Positions 1-7,905 are shown, counted from the first letter of the stretch. The stretch is 52,729 nt of DNA from an uncultured Lachnospiraceae bacterium (GCA_934401915.1 CAKRSV010000014.1:1-52729), one strand, 5' to 3'. Numbers and translations: made by a program. The notes: generated by a model not told the origin, from the sequence alone.

Positions 1-611
1 CACATTGTTTTGATTAACCATTGCATATCTGAGCGTTGTATCTATTTGCTCATGTCCCAGAATTTTCTGTACCTGTTGTTCAATCAGCATACCTTTCTCA
101 ATTGCTCTGGTGGCCATAGTCCTTCTAAACTTATGTGGGTGTACCTTTTGATTCAATATAATTCAACAAATGAATTTTGGTCTTAGCATCAAAATATGCT
201 TTCCTCTCTTTGTCTCCTTTGCCATAAACCACGCATTCCCGCTCAGAGAAATCTATATCATCAATGTTCAGCCTTACCAATTCGCCTACTCTAATTCCTG
301 TTGAAAGCAGAAAATCAATCATTGCCCTATCACGCAGATTATTACAATTATCTCTAAGAATTATTTATCGTTTGATACTCTACAAGATATTTTCGTAGCA
401 TCTCGGTCGTTATCTTAATGACCGGAATATTTATTGTATCCAACATCTTTTCAATATAACACCTATAATAGCGTATTGTTTTGTCAGAACACCCTTCTAA
501 ATACTTTGCAGTTAAAAACATATCTAGAAAGTCCATATTCGTTGTCTGCAAATAATCAGATACAGTATTTTCAGATAACCGTTTTACCAACACCTCTTGT
601 AGTTTCTTCAT
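1..611 (-). pseudogene. Decayed tyrosine recombinase/integrase (runs off window start)
   Basis: Three separated pieces of one tyrosine recombinase are visible. The core-binding (SAM-like) domain lies at 611-354 (starts MKKLQEVLV, ends YQTINNS then stop). The first catalytic piece lies at about 350-131 with the box-I arginine in STGIRVGELVRLN. The last piece, in another frame, lies at about 151-1 and carries HPHKFRRTMATRA and LGHEQIDTTLRYA, the HxxR and LGH motifs. Between pieces 1 and 2, and again between 2 and 3, some 40-50 residues usual in this family are missing and the frame changes, so two internal deletions have inactivated it. The catalytic tyrosine region reaches the window edge. It is the only mobility gene seen and marks the AT-rich island remnant that ends near tRNA-Leu. 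Confidence 0.85.
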
Positions 612-711
612 CTGCGATGCATAGACTTCCATCTTTAGCCATTCGAGAAAATGTCTGCGCATCATTTGGCTCTAATGATCGTATATATAAATTGCCTGTT
701 TCTAATAACAT
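571..711 (-). pseudogene. 5' fragment of a possible GNAT acetyltransferase
   Basis: A 46-codon reading frame starts at 711 behind a good ribosome site (AGGGAG, 9 nt from ATG) and begins MLLETGNLYIRSLEPNDAQ. This resembles the first beta-strand and helix of GNAT N-acetyltransferases. After about 30 residues the similarity ends and the frame runs into the integrase start at 611. I read it as a gene cut off by a rearrangement that fused its 5' end to the integrase remnant. The GNAT assignment rests on a short stretch and is tentative; it could also be a short leader ORF. Confidence 0.35.
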
Positions 712-769
712 CACTTGTTCTCCCTATCTCAGTTAATTCGTATTTGCCAAATCCATAAATTCAAATTGT

Positions 770-1339
770 TTATTCAGAAAAATCTCCTATTTTACCAAGC
801 AACTTTCCAATACTATGATACATTCCCGAATAAATCACTGGTTCAAGTTTTGTAAGATTCACATCAAAAGTGTCCATACATTCAAGTTGTTCATCTATTT
901 GAATATTCCTTATTCTACAAAAGAAAGTTGTAGACTCTCCTAGTTCAACAGATTTAACTACCTCACATTCATATATCCATCTACTTGCATCTAAAATAGG
1001 AACATCAATAACATCACCTCTGCTGACGTCATAAGAAATTCCATCTTTTATCCCGTCGTTTGCATGATGTGTACCGAAATAGTCCATAAGTCCAAGTATA
1101 TCTGTACTGACAAGGTTAACACTCAAAACCCCCGTTCTAATTACATTTTGTTTAGTTCTTTTAGTCCCAAACATACTGATAACTAATAAATAATCGTTTT
1201 CCTTCTCATTTGTAACGCTAACCCATGTAATCGGAGCAAAATTATATGTTCCATCTTCATTGTTTGTACCAACGATAAAAGCTGGTTGAACACACATTGA
1301 AAAGTGAGTTCCTACTGATTTTCGCTTCACATCCTTCAT
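770..1339 (-). CDS. Flavin reductase family protein (FMN-binding split barrel)
   Basis: This 189-residue protein has the look of the flavin reductase/DIM6-NTAB family: an N-terminal strand with NFAPITWVSVTNEKEN, then TKRTKQNVIRTGVLSVNLVS, where the family binds FMN, and a C-terminal strand with EPVIYSGMYHSIGK. Such proteins bind FMN in a split-barrel dimer and reduce flavin or small substrates with NAD(P)H; the substrate cannot be told from sequence. The ATG follows GAGGTG at 6 nt spacing and directly abuts the stop of a 41-codon upstream ORF in the same frame. The gene is as AT-rich as the surrounding island and lies between the integrase remnant and a membrane-anchored hydrolase. Confidence 0.8.
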   Translation of the reverse strand: MKDVKRKSVGTHFSMCVQPAFIVGTNNEDGTYNFAPITWVSVTNEKENDYLLVISMFGTKRTKQNVIRTGVLSVNLVSTDILGLMDYFGTHHANDGIKDGISYDVSRGDVIDVPILDASRWIYECEVVKSVELGESTTFFCRIRNIQIDEQLECMDTFDVNLTKLEPVIYSGMYHSIGKLLGKIGDFSE

Positions 1340-1465
1340 CTATCGCACCTCGCCAACTTCAAATCTTCTGTTGCTTTCAATCTCTCTACAAGACTGAAAT
1401 TTTTGTTTCATTGTTGACCTTGCCATTCGTTCTTTAAGTCTATCAGTTGTCAATGCAGTTATCAT
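1340..1465 (-). CDS. 41-residue basic small protein upstream of flavin reductase
   Basis: A short frame begins MITALTTDRLKERMARS, is rich in Arg/Lys and ends GEVR. It has a strong ribosome site (GGAGGTAA about 7 nt before ATG at 1465). Its TAG stop is directly followed by the ATG of the flavin reductase in the same frame, so the two are probably co-translated. It may be a real small gene or the N-terminal remnant of a longer gene interrupted by the in-frame stop. I do not recognise the family. A 12-bp stretch (CCAACTTCAAAT) occurs both just before and near the end of this ORF, about 120 bp apart. Confidence 0.4.
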   Translation of the reverse strand: MITALTTDRLKERMARSTMKQKFQSCREIESNRRFEVGEVR

Positions 1466-1543
1466 ATAATCTTACCTCCAACTTCAAATTCGTCTCTCAG
1501 ATAAAAGCACCAGCTTACTGAAAGTTTACTTTCCCTATTTCTA

Positions 1544-2506
1544 TTATTTAGTAAAATTCAATAATTCTTGAACCTTTTCTCGATATTCTTGGTTGTGATC
1601 TAACCATATTTCTGTATGTTCACTATCAGTTACCGTCCAAATCATTTTAATTTCTTCATTTTGTATTGAATCATATATTTCTTGTCCCATAAACTGTGGG
1701 GTTAATGTATCTGCTTCACTGTTTATTACCAAAACCGGAATTTCAATATCTGCAATTTTGTCACATACATTTGCATCATCATAACTAAATCCCAATTCCA
1801 TTTTGTTGATAATGTTGCCACAGAATGTCATGTAAGATATAGGCAATCCAATATCCATCTTTCTCATTTCTTCTTCTACCATCCATTTCATATCACTAAC
1901 CGGACAATCTAGAATCAGAAAATCCACTTTGTTTTCAACATCCTTATCTCCCATTGCTAATCCTGCAGTTGCTCCACCAAACGATGTACCCCATATTCCT
2001 ATCACTTGCTCCGGTGCATGGCTATAGACATAATCAATGTAATCAATCAAATCATATTTTTCCCAGTATCCAAATGTAGTATATTGAGCTGTATTTTCGT
2101 TGCTACTTCTCTGGTCATAAGTCAATACATTATATCCTTTCTGCAAAAACATTTCTGCTAAAGGATAATTGGTATAACGATTTCCACCAAGACCATGCAC
2201 TAAAATAACTGTTGGATTATTCTTATCTCCTTCTTCACCAAGAGCATATATGTAATCTGCCGGTATCATATGTTCATCAAAAGTTGAAGTGATTTCAACT
2301 TTTTCTATAGTATATGTACTGCAGAAAACATCATAATCCATATTATATCTTTCCCAAAAACTATCTTTCACTTTTGAAGTATCTTCACAAGTAACCAATT
2401 GAGTAGACCCCATGAAAACTTGCGTCCCTATAAAATAGGACATTCCCACAAACAAAAGTAAAATAACTATAACTATTATCAACAATATTTTTGTCCATTT
2501 CTTCAT
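1544..2506 (-). CDS. Membrane-anchored alpha/beta hydrolase
   Basis: The protein has 320 residues. Residues 6-28 are a hydrophobic N-terminal anchor, so the enzyme domain should face outwards. The alpha/beta-hydrolase core shows the oxyanion region VILVHGLGG (100-108), the nucleophile elbow G-T-S175-F-G, an acid Asp266 in INSEADTLTP and His297 in DSEHTEIW, giving a complete Ser-Asp-His triad. This matches serine aminopeptidase S33-like/prolyl-oligopeptidase-like hydrolases often found in Firmicutes; the substrate is unknown. ATG follows AGGAGAA. It is a single gene inside the AT-rich block, separated from its neighbours by about 100-200 bp. Confidence 0.85.
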   Translation of the reverse strand: MKKWTKILLIIVIVILLLFVGMSYFIGTQVFMGSTQLVTCEDTSKVKDSFWERYNMDYDVFCSTYTIEKVEITSTFDEHMIPADYIYALGEEGDKNNPTVILVHGLGGNRYTNYPLAEMFLQKGYNVLTYDQRSSNENTAQYTTFGYWEKYDLIDYIDYVYSHAPEQVIGIWGTSFGGATAGLAMGDKDVENKVDFLILDCPVSDMKWMVEEEMRKMDIGLPISYMTFCGNIINKMELGFSYDDANVCDKIADIEIPVLVINSEADTLTPQFMGQEIYDSIQNEEIKMIWTVTDSEHTEIWLDHNQEYREKVQELLNFTK

Positions 2507-2610
2507 CGTTTTCTCCTAAAAATCTAGTTTATTAAGTTCACTCCAGTCCCCATTTTCTTGCCCTACGTACAAGAAGTATCCCTCTCTCAAAGAGCTCGGT
2601 CAATCCCATT

Positions 2611-3957
2611 TTATAATCCTTCCATATCCAGATCCACTATTAACTTTTCTATTTTCCGCTCTTTTAAAAGATAGCACATGTAGATAGGAAGATACACCAC
2701 GGCTCCTTCCTGTTCTACATTTGCAACGGAAAGAACATATGCTTTCTCGATATGATAATCGGGAATGTTCATAAAATTATCCAGCGCCTTATGCGCTTTG
2801 TAAGTTTTTCCGGATTTCACCTCAATGGGAACAACTTTTCCACCCATTTCAATCACAACATCCAGCTCTCCTATATTTTTCTTTTTACAAAAATAAGGTT
2901 CCAAACCATTGGCCACTAATTGCTGTGCCACAGCATTTTCAAAATGAGCGCCGTTATTTACTTCACTGTTCTTATTGATCAACTCTATTTTAGTTTCTGC
3001 CGGATATGCGCAGGTAAGTAACCCGGTGTCATTCGAAAAGAGCCGGAATACATTACTGGTCTTACTTGCTTTGAGCGGAATAACCAGAGCCTCTACGTTA
3101 TACACAGGCAAAGCAACTCCGGCGTCTTTCAGCCACAAAAAGCTGTTTTCATATCTGTCAAACTTCAGCTCTTTATCCAGCATTGTAAAAACAAATTTTT
3201 TATTCTGTTTGTTTAATTCTGCCGGAATAATATCGTAAATGGATATCAGTTTCAATTTCTTGTCTTCACTCTCATATTGAGAAAAGTCTTCTTTGTACAA
3301 CATAACGATATCCCGTTGTACTTTATCAACCTCCCGGATATCTTTTGTAACAATATAGGTTTTTACCGCATCCGGCATTCCGCCTACAATGAGATAGATA
3401 AAAAACAATGCCAATAGCTTCTGATGTATAAATTCATCCACGGGCTGACGTGTTTCAAATTTTTCTTTCAACATTTCCAAAGTCATTTTTGATACATTAT
3501 TTGCTATCATGAATTCTTCAAAATCCATAGGATACATCCTCAGAACAGTTAAATATCCCACCGGAACCGACGCCATCCCCCTGAGTTCTACCCCTAATAA
3601 AGATCCACTCATTACATATTTAAAACTCCCTTCTTCTACAAGGAATTTTATCTTTGTCACTATTTCCGGGCAATTCTGTATCTCATCAAAAAAAACGATC
3701 GTTTCCTGCGGCTTGCACTCTTCCGGCATAATCATTTTCAATTTCACCAGAAACTCATCCGCACTCATTTTTACATTGAGGTAATCAACTAAATCCGGCT
3801 GATCAATAAAATTAACTTCAAACTTTGTATATCCGCTTTTGGCAATTTCCTCTCTTATAAGCCAGGTCTTTCCAATCTGTCTGGCTCCTGTCACCAATAA
3901 TGCCTTGTCTGAACTTTTCAGCCAATCTTCTATTATAATGGAGTCTTTTCTATACAT
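2611..3957 (-). CDS. AAA ATPase with DUF4143 nuclease-like C-terminus
   Basis: The protein has 448 residues. The N-terminal AAA_14 domain has Walker A GARQIGKT (residues 24-31) and Walker B IVFFDEIQNCPEI. The C-terminal DUF4143 part contains IGELDVVIEMGGKVVPIEVKSGK, which resembles the D-x(n)-E-x-K core of restriction-endonuclease-like folds. This family is very common in gut bacteria and archaea, usually as stand-alone genes with many paralogues; its function is unresolved, and selfish-element or toxin-like roles have been discussed. ATG follows AAGGAGG at 6 nt. Three identical 14-bp repeats spaced exactly 33 bp lie 31-111 bp upstream of the start and are good candidates for autoregulatory sites. 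The gene belongs to the AT-rich block. Confidence 0.9.
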   Translation of the reverse strand: MYRKDSIIIEDWLKSSDKALLVTGARQIGKTWLIREEIAKSGYTKFEVNFIDQPDLVDYLNVKMSADEFLVKLKMIMPEECKPQETIVFFDEIQNCPEIVTKIKFLVEEGSFKYVMSGSLLGVELRGMASVPVGYLTVLRMYPMDFEEFMIANNVSKMTLEMLKEKFETRQPVDEFIHQKLLALFFIYLIVGGMPDAVKTYIVTKDIREVDKVQRDIVMLYKEDFSQYESEDKKLKLISIYDIIPAELNKQNKKFVFTMLDKELKFDRYENSFLWLKDAGVALPVYNVEALVIPLKASKTSNVFRLFSNDTGLLTCAYPAETKIELINKNSEVNNGAHFENAVAQQLVANGLEPYFCKKKNIGELDVVIEMGGKVVPIEVKSGKTYKAHKALDNFMNIPDYHIEKAYVLSVANVEQEGAVVYLPIYMCYLLKERKIEKLIVDLDMEGL

Positions 3958-3988
3958 GATCTGCCTCCTTTCTTCTTAACAATATCTC

Positions 3989-4068
3989 TTTTGCCCCGTT
4001 TTTTCAATATGTTTTATATTATTTTGCCCCGTTTTTGTAGTTTATATATGTAAATTTTGCCCCGTTTT
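3989..4068. repeat. Three 14-bp direct repeats with exact 33-bp period
   Basis: TTTTGCCCCGTTTT occurs perfectly at 3989-4002, 4022-4035 and 4055-4068. The start-to-start distance is 33 bp both times, about three helical turns, so all three face the same side of DNA. The 19-bp spacers are AT-rich and unlike each other. They lie directly upstream of the divergently read ATPase gene (start 3957). This arrangement suits cooperative binding by a regulator, possibly the ATPase itself, or a small iteron-like element. Confidence 0.8.
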
Positions 4069-4166
4069 ATTTAATCAAATCGAGTCCGCTTTCACCAATC
4101 AAAGACAATTAACAAGCGCGCAAATGATGTTTTTAGCAATGTATGCAACACAAAATGCAACACAAA

Positions 4167-4195
4167 CAAAAAAGAGTGCCGAAACAGGCACTCTT
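4167..4195 (-). terminator. Intrinsic terminator of tRNA-Leu(TAG)
   Basis: A 9-bp stem (AAGAGTGCC/GGCACTCTT) is followed on the minus strand by TTTTTTG, 5 nt beyond the tRNA-Leu 3' end. Confidence 0.8.
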
Positions 4196-4199
4196 ACCA

Positions 4200-4280
4200 T
4201 GCGGATGACAGGACTTGAACCTGCACGTCGGGGACACCAGAACCTAAATCTGGCGCGTCTGCCAATTCCGCCACATCCGC
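4200..4280 (-). tRNA. tRNA-Leu (anticodon TAG)
   Basis: The acceptor stem GCGGATG/CATCCGC, a D-arm, the anticodon stem CCAGA/TCTGG with loop TTTAGGT (anticodon TAG), a long class II variable arm and a T-arm GGTTCAAGTCC are visible. The discriminator is A and CCA is not encoded. The AT-rich island lies on its 3' side, the usual target side for integrases. Confidence 0.95.
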
Positions 4281-4318
4281 TTACGTCGGGTTTTCCCTAT
4301 CGAAAAACCCGCTCAAGT

Positions 4319-4347
4319 ATCATATCATCTCCGCCTGACACTGTCAA
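4319..4347 (-). promoter_or_regulatory. Promoter of tRNA-Leu
   Basis: TTGACA (4347-4342), 17-bp spacer, TATGAT (4324-4319) on the minus strand, about 38 bp upstream of the tRNA. A hairpin (CGGGTTTT/AAAACCCG, about 4287-4311) lies between promoter and tRNA and may be removed in 5' processing. Confidence 0.75.
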
Positions 4348-4393
4348 TCCCCGATGTGCCAGGCAAAGATGGCTCACTTCTCTGTCCTCTATT

Positions 4394-5773
4394 TTATATT
4401 TTCTGAATGATCTTCCGGTTGGTCTGGATCAGGAAAATTGCGGAAACCGTGACGGAAACCATCTCCGCGATTGGAAAAGCCCACCACACCTTCGTCACAT
4501 CGCCGGTCTGCGCCAGCAGATAGGCTGCCGGAAGCAGCACGATAAGCTGTCTGGTCAGCGACACGATCATGCTGTAGACCGCGTTGCCAAGCGCCTGAAA
4601 CACCGAACCGCAGACAATGCCGAACGCCGCCAGCACGAAGTGGATGCTGATGATCCGCAGCGCCGGGATCCCGATCTGAAGCATCTGCTCCGAAGCGTCA
4701 AACAACCCCAGAAGCTGCCTGGGAATCAGCTGGAACACCACTACGCCAAACGCCATGATCCCCACCGCATATCCGATGCTCAGCTTGATCGCCTTGATCA
4801 GCCTCTCCCGCTTTCCTGCGCCGTAATTGTAAGCAATGATCGGCACCAGTCCATTGTTCAGTCCAAACACCGGCATAAAGACAAAACTCTGCAGCTTGAA
4901 GTAAACGCCGAACACCGCCGCTGCCGTCGAGGTGAAGCCAAGCAGGATCTGGTTCATTCCATAGGTCATGACCGATCCAATCGCCTGCATGATGATCGAG
5001 GGCACGCCCACCGCGTAGATGTGTCCGATTGTTCTTCCATCCGGCCGGAATCCTTTTGCCTGTAGACGGATTTCTTCGTTCTTCTTCAGGTTGATGATCG
5101 CCGCCAAAATCCCCGCGATAACCTGTCCGATCACAGTGGCAACCGCCGCGCCTGCCACGCCCATCTTCGGCATTCCGAAATAGCCGAAGATCAGGATCGG
5201 ATCCAGAATGATATTGATGATCGCACCCGTTCCCTGTGTGATCATGGTAAAGACCGTCTTTCCGGTGGACTGCAGAAGTCTCTCAAAGATAAACTGCGCG
5301 TACATTCCCATCGAGAAGCAGCACACAACCGACAGATACTGCTTTCCGTACTCCAGGATCGCCGCATCCGTCGTCTGGGTGCGGTAGAAAAAGTCCACGC
5401 CGAAAAGGCCGACCAGCAGAAATACCACGTAGTTGACCAGCGCAAGAAAAATACCGTTCTCCGCGATCTTGTTGACACGGCCATAGTCTTTTTCCCCAAG
5501 TGCCTTGGACAAAAGGGCGTTGACACCCACGCCGGTTCCGACGCCCAGCGCGATCATCAGCGTCTGCACCGGAAAGGCAAGCGAAACTGCCGTCAGCGCA
5601 TTTTCATCGATCCGCGCTACGAAAACACTGTCTACAATATTATAAAGCGCCTGCACTAGCATGGAGATCATCATCGGCAGGGACATATTAATGAGCAGCT
5701 CGTCTACCGGCATGACTCCCATCTTATTCTCTTTCATCGGCTCCTGTGTATTTACACTCTGCTTTGTACTCAT
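4394..5773 (-). CDS. MATE family multidrug/metabolite exporter
   Basis: A 459-residue polytopic membrane protein with the two-bundle MATE layout: first bundle from PVDELLINMSLPMMISMLVQ, with VDSVFVARIDENALTAVSLAFP, and a second half starting at about GVPSIIMQAIGSVMTYGMNQ. MATE proteins export cationic or hydrophobic compounds using Na+ or H+ gradients; the substrate is not predictable here. I start it at 5773 (MSTKQSVN), because GGGAG lies 7 nt upstream; the frame is open a further 19 codons without a better ribosome site. The leader just upstream carries TTTCTGCGCAC (plus-strand view), a motif repeated before two other unrelated genes in this window. It stands alone between tRNA genes. Confidence 0.9.
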   Translation of the reverse strand: MSTKQSVNTQEPMKENKMGVMPVDELLINMSLPMMISMLVQALYNIVDSVFVARIDENALTAVSLAFPVQTLMIALGVGTGVGVNALLSKALGEKDYGRVNKIAENGIFLALVNYVVFLLVGLFGVDFFYRTQTTDAAILEYGKQYLSVVCCFSMGMYAQFIFERLLQSTGKTVFTMITQGTGAIINIILDPILIFGYFGMPKMGVAGAAVATVIGQVIAGILAAIINLKKNEEIRLQAKGFRPDGRTIGHIYAVGVPSIIMQAIGSVMTYGMNQILLGFTSTAAAVFGVYFKLQSFVFMPVFGLNNGLVPIIAYNYGAGKRERLIKAIKLSIGYAVGIMAFGVVVFQLIPRQLLGLFDASEQMLQIGIPALRIISIHFVLAAFGIVCGSVFQALGNAVYSMIVSLTRQLIVLLPAAYLLAQTGDVTKVWWAFPIAEMVSVTVSAIFLIQTNRKIIQKI

Positions 5774-5863
5774 ATCCACTCCCATTTCTGCGCACGTTCT
5801 TTGTGTATGTCTGGTTTGTGTCAGGTGCACGCTGACGCAAAATGATTCTGCTCCTTAACACAA

Positions 5864-5893
5864 CAAAAAGGGAAACCTATGTTTCCGATTTCC
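5864..5893 (-). terminator. Terminator of the six-tRNA operon
   Basis: A GGAAAC/GTTTCC hairpin followed on the minus strand by CCCTTTTTG, about 30 nt after tRNA-Lys. A longer alternative pairing with the flanking GGGAAA is possible. Confidence 0.6.
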
Positions 5894-5922
5894 CATTCTT
5901 GGTTTCTGCTATGCGATTAAAG

Positions 5923-5995
5923 TGAAGCACGGGGGATTCGAACCCCCGACAACCTGATTAAAAGTCAGGTGCTCTACCGACTGAGCTAGTGCTCC
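5923..5995 (-). tRNA. tRNA-Lys (anticodon TTT)
   Basis: Acceptor GGAGCAC/GTGCTTC, anticodon loop CTTTTAA, T-arm GGTTCGAATCC. Last gene of the six-tRNA operon. Confidence 0.95.
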
Positions 5996-5999
5996 ATAA

Positions 6000-6071
6000 C
6001 TGGGCTAGCTGGATTTGAACCAGCGAATGCAGGAGTCAAAGTCCTGTGCCTTACCCCTTGGCGATAGCCCA
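6000..6071 (-). tRNA. tRNA-Gln (anticodon TTG)
   Basis: Acceptor TGGGCTA/TAGCCCA, anticodon loop CTTTGAC in stem CAGGA/TCCTG. Only a few bases separate it from tRNA-Lys. Confidence 0.95.
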
Positions 6072-6117
6072 CTATTGGTAACACCAGGCTGTGCTCCTTG
6101 CACGTTGCCGTGTGAAG

Positions 6118-6190
6118 GTGGATAGAGGGACTCGAACCCTCGGCCTCCAGAGCCACAATCTGGCGCGCTAGCCAACTGCGCCATACCCAC
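6118..6190 (-). tRNA. tRNA-His (anticodon GTG)
   Basis: The anticodon loop is TTGTGGC. The 5' end has the extra G expected at position -1, paired with the C discriminator, the hallmark of tRNA-His. Confidence 0.95.
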
Positions 6191-6234
6191 CATATCTTCG
6201 TGTCATCAGAGAATATCTCTAATGACACAAAAAA

Positions 6235-6308
<74 letters not shown>

Positions 6309-6345
6309 GTATGCAGAATTCTCTGCTGAGTGAAAACTCACTCGA

Positions 6346-6416
6346 AGCGGGTGATGGGAATCGAACCCACGTATCCAGCTTGGAAGGCTGGTGTTCTACC
6401 ATTGAACTACACCCGC
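6346..6416 (-). tRNA. tRNA-Gly (anticodon TCC)
   Basis: Acceptor GCGGGTG/CACCCGC, anticodon loop CTTCCAA in stem CCAGC/GCTGG. Confidence 0.95.
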
Positions 6417-6435
6417 ATATATATAAGTTGTTGAA

Positions 6436-6510
6436 TCGGGGTGACAGGATTCGAACCTGCGACCTCCTGGTCCCAAACCAGGCGCTCTAGCCAAGCTGAG
6501 CCACACCCCG
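6436..6510 (-). tRNA. tRNA-Pro (anticodon TGG)
   Basis: Acceptor CGGGGTG/CACCCCG, anticodon loop TTTGGGA in stem CCTGG/CCAGG. First gene of the six-tRNA operon. Confidence 0.95.
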
Positions 6511-6556
6511 GAACTTGACGCGTAGGCGCGTCTGATTTCTTCACAACGCAAGTAGT

Positions 6557-6585
6557 ATTATATAATATAGATTTTATGCTGTCAA
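6557..6585 (-). promoter_or_regulatory. Consensus promoter of the six-tRNA operon
   Basis: A perfect TTGACA (6585-6580), 17-bp spacer and perfect TATAAT (6562-6557) lie 47 bp upstream of tRNA-Pro on the minus strand, as expected for a stable-RNA promoter. Confidence 0.9.
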
Positions 6586-6597
6586 CACTTTTTCTGC

Positions 6598-6624
6598 AAA
6601 AAAGTGTCACAAAAAAAGTGTCAC
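6598..6624. repeat. Tandem 13-bp repeat upstream of tRNA promoter
   Basis: AAAAAAGTGTCAC occurs twice (6598-6610 and 6612-6624), just upstream of the tRNA promoter. The A/T tracts sit where an UP element for the RNA polymerase alpha subunit would be, which is a plausible role. Confidence 0.5.
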
Positions 6625-6722
6625 AAATCTAACTGTTCGACCCGCAAACTCATAAAAGCGTCCGCTCCGCTGCCGTCGCCGCTTTGCGGCTCACCTTTTA
6701 TTTCGTTTTCGGGCGCTCCGCT

Positions 6723-6789
6723 CATAGACTGATCTGCCAACTGCTTCTTGTGTGCAAGCACCCAAGCACAGTTTACAGATCAGTCTATG
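6723..6789. repeat. Long inverted repeat downstream of the phosphodiesterase gene
   Basis: A perfect 14-bp inverted repeat (CATAGACTGATCTG at 6723-6736, its complement at 6776-6789) encloses 39 bp that contain further pairing (AACTG/CAGTT, CTTG/CAAG). There is no U-tract after it on either strand, so it is not a standard terminator. It lies 13 bp past the stop of the phosphodiesterase and may end or protect that mRNA. The adjoining 6640-6722 is GC-rich with no gene seen. Confidence 0.7.
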
Positions 6790-6802
6790 GCCGAACTATT
6801 AA

Positions 6803-7282
6803 TCACAAATAATTCAGTGTGTAGTGCGCTTCCCCGTTCCGGTCGATCTCCATCAGGACATAACTCGGTCTTCGGTTATCCTGCCGCGGGTAACTCAGGC
6901 TCCCCGGATTGATCAGCGTAAGATCGCTCTCCCGGTCGATCACCGGACGGTGCGTATGACCGCACATCACGACATCCACCTCCCGGGCGCGCGCCTCCTC
7001 TTTCAGGATCTCGTAGTTCATGGACACATAGTAGCTGTGCCCGTGCGTCACCCAGACCTTGTAATCCTCGACGGTGAACTCCAGCTCCCGCGGAAGCTGG
7101 CTGAAGAAATCATTGTTTCCCTGCACCATATGCACCGGACAGTCCGCCGCCTCGCTGATCAGGTATTCGCTCCCTTCCACATCCCCGCAGTGAACCAGAA
7201 GATCAATCGGACCGACCCTCTCTAATAACTGCAGAAAATTTTCATTTCGGCGGTGTGTATCACTGATAATCAAGATTTTCAT
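6803..7282 (-). CDS. YfcE/MJ0936-type metallophosphoesterase
   Basis: A 159-residue single-domain calcineurin-like phosphoesterase. The metal-binding motifs are all present: SDTHRRNENF (D8, H10), HCGDVEGSE (D34), QGNNDFF, VTHGHSYY and MCGHTHRPV. Length and motifs match the YfcE family, cytoplasmic Mn2+-dependent phosphodiesterases of uncertain natural substrate. It is the last gene of a minus-strand operon (rRNA methyltransferase, amidase-like protein, rdgB, this gene), 23 bp after rdgB. Pairing of this family with rdgB is common in Firmicutes. Confidence 0.9.
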   Translation of the reverse strand: MKILIISDTHRRNENFLQLLERVGPIDLLVHCGDVEGSEYLISEAADCPVHMVQGNNDFFSQLPRELEFTVEDYKVWVTHGHSYYVSMNYEILKEEARAREVDVVMCGHTHRPVIDRESDLTLINPGSLSYPRQDNRRPSYVLMEIDRNGEAHYTLNYL

Positions 7283-7305
7283 TCTGCTATTCCATTCTGT
7301 GTTTT

Positions 7306-7905
7306 TTATCCGATGCGTTTCTTCAGCTCCTCTTTCATAGCTGTCAGCGCCTTGCCACGATGGCTGATCTCATTCTTCTGTTCTTCGCTCAGCTCGGCCG
7401 TTGTACAGCCGTATTCCGGCACATAGAAGATCGGATCGAAACCGAAGCCGTTCTCTCCTTTGGGCTCCTCCGCGATCTGCCCCTCGATCACGCCTTTGGT
7501 CGTAAATACCTCTCCGTCCGGCATCGCCGCAGCGATCACACAGACAAAGCGCGCCGTCCTTTCTTCCGCAGGTACTCCGTGAAGCCGCTCGATAAAATTC
7601 CGGTTTTTTACGGAATAGGGCGTATCCTCCCCCATATACCGCGCCGAATAGATACCTGGCTCCCCGTTCAGATAATCGATCTCCAGACCGGAATCATCCG
7701 CAAGTACGATCGCGTCCGTGCAGGCAGCCACCGCCTTTGCTTTAATGACCGCATTCTCCTCGAAACTCAAACCGTCCTCCACGATCTCAATATCGATCCC
7801 TGCCTCCTTCATCGAAAGCAGATCCATATCCATATCGCTGAGGATCTGTCTGATCTCATTCATCTTTCCTTTATTTCCTGTCGCAAATATCACTCTTCGA
7901 CTCAT
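7306..7905 (-). CDS. rdgB: XTP/dITP diphosphatase (non-canonical purine NTPase)
   Basis: A 199-residue HAM1/RdgB protein. It hydrolyses XTP, ITP and dITP to the monophosphate and pyrophosphate, keeping deaminated purines out of nucleic acids. The family signatures are clear: FATGNKGKMNEI at the N-terminus (nucleotide loop), VLADDSGLEID with the metal-binding acidic residues, ENGFGFDPIFYVP, and SHRGKAL for base recognition. The start ATG overlaps the TGA of the upstream amidase-like gene by 4 bp (ATGA), so the two are translationally coupled. Confidence 0.97.
   Translation of the reverse strand: MSRRVIFATGNKGKMNEIRQILSDMDMDLLSMKEAGIDIEIVEDGLSFEENAVIKAKAVAACTDAIVLADDSGLEIDYLNGEPGIYSARYMGEDTPYSVKNRNFIERLHGVPAEERTARFVCVIAAAMPDGEVFTTKGVIEGQIAEEPKGENGFGFDPIFYVPEYGCTTAELSEEQKNEISHRGKALTAMKEELKKRIG

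Noticed and set aside
3989..4068. Possible mini CRISPR array (three repeats with different spacers)
   Set aside because: The repeats are only 14 bp and the spacers 19 bp and AT-rich; no cas genes are nearby. Operator-like sites fit better.
4124..5065. 313-codon plus-strand frame over the tRNA-Leu and MATE gene
   Set aside because: It reads through a tRNA gene and is antisense to a clear MATE gene; composition is shadow-like with many Arg, His and Pro.
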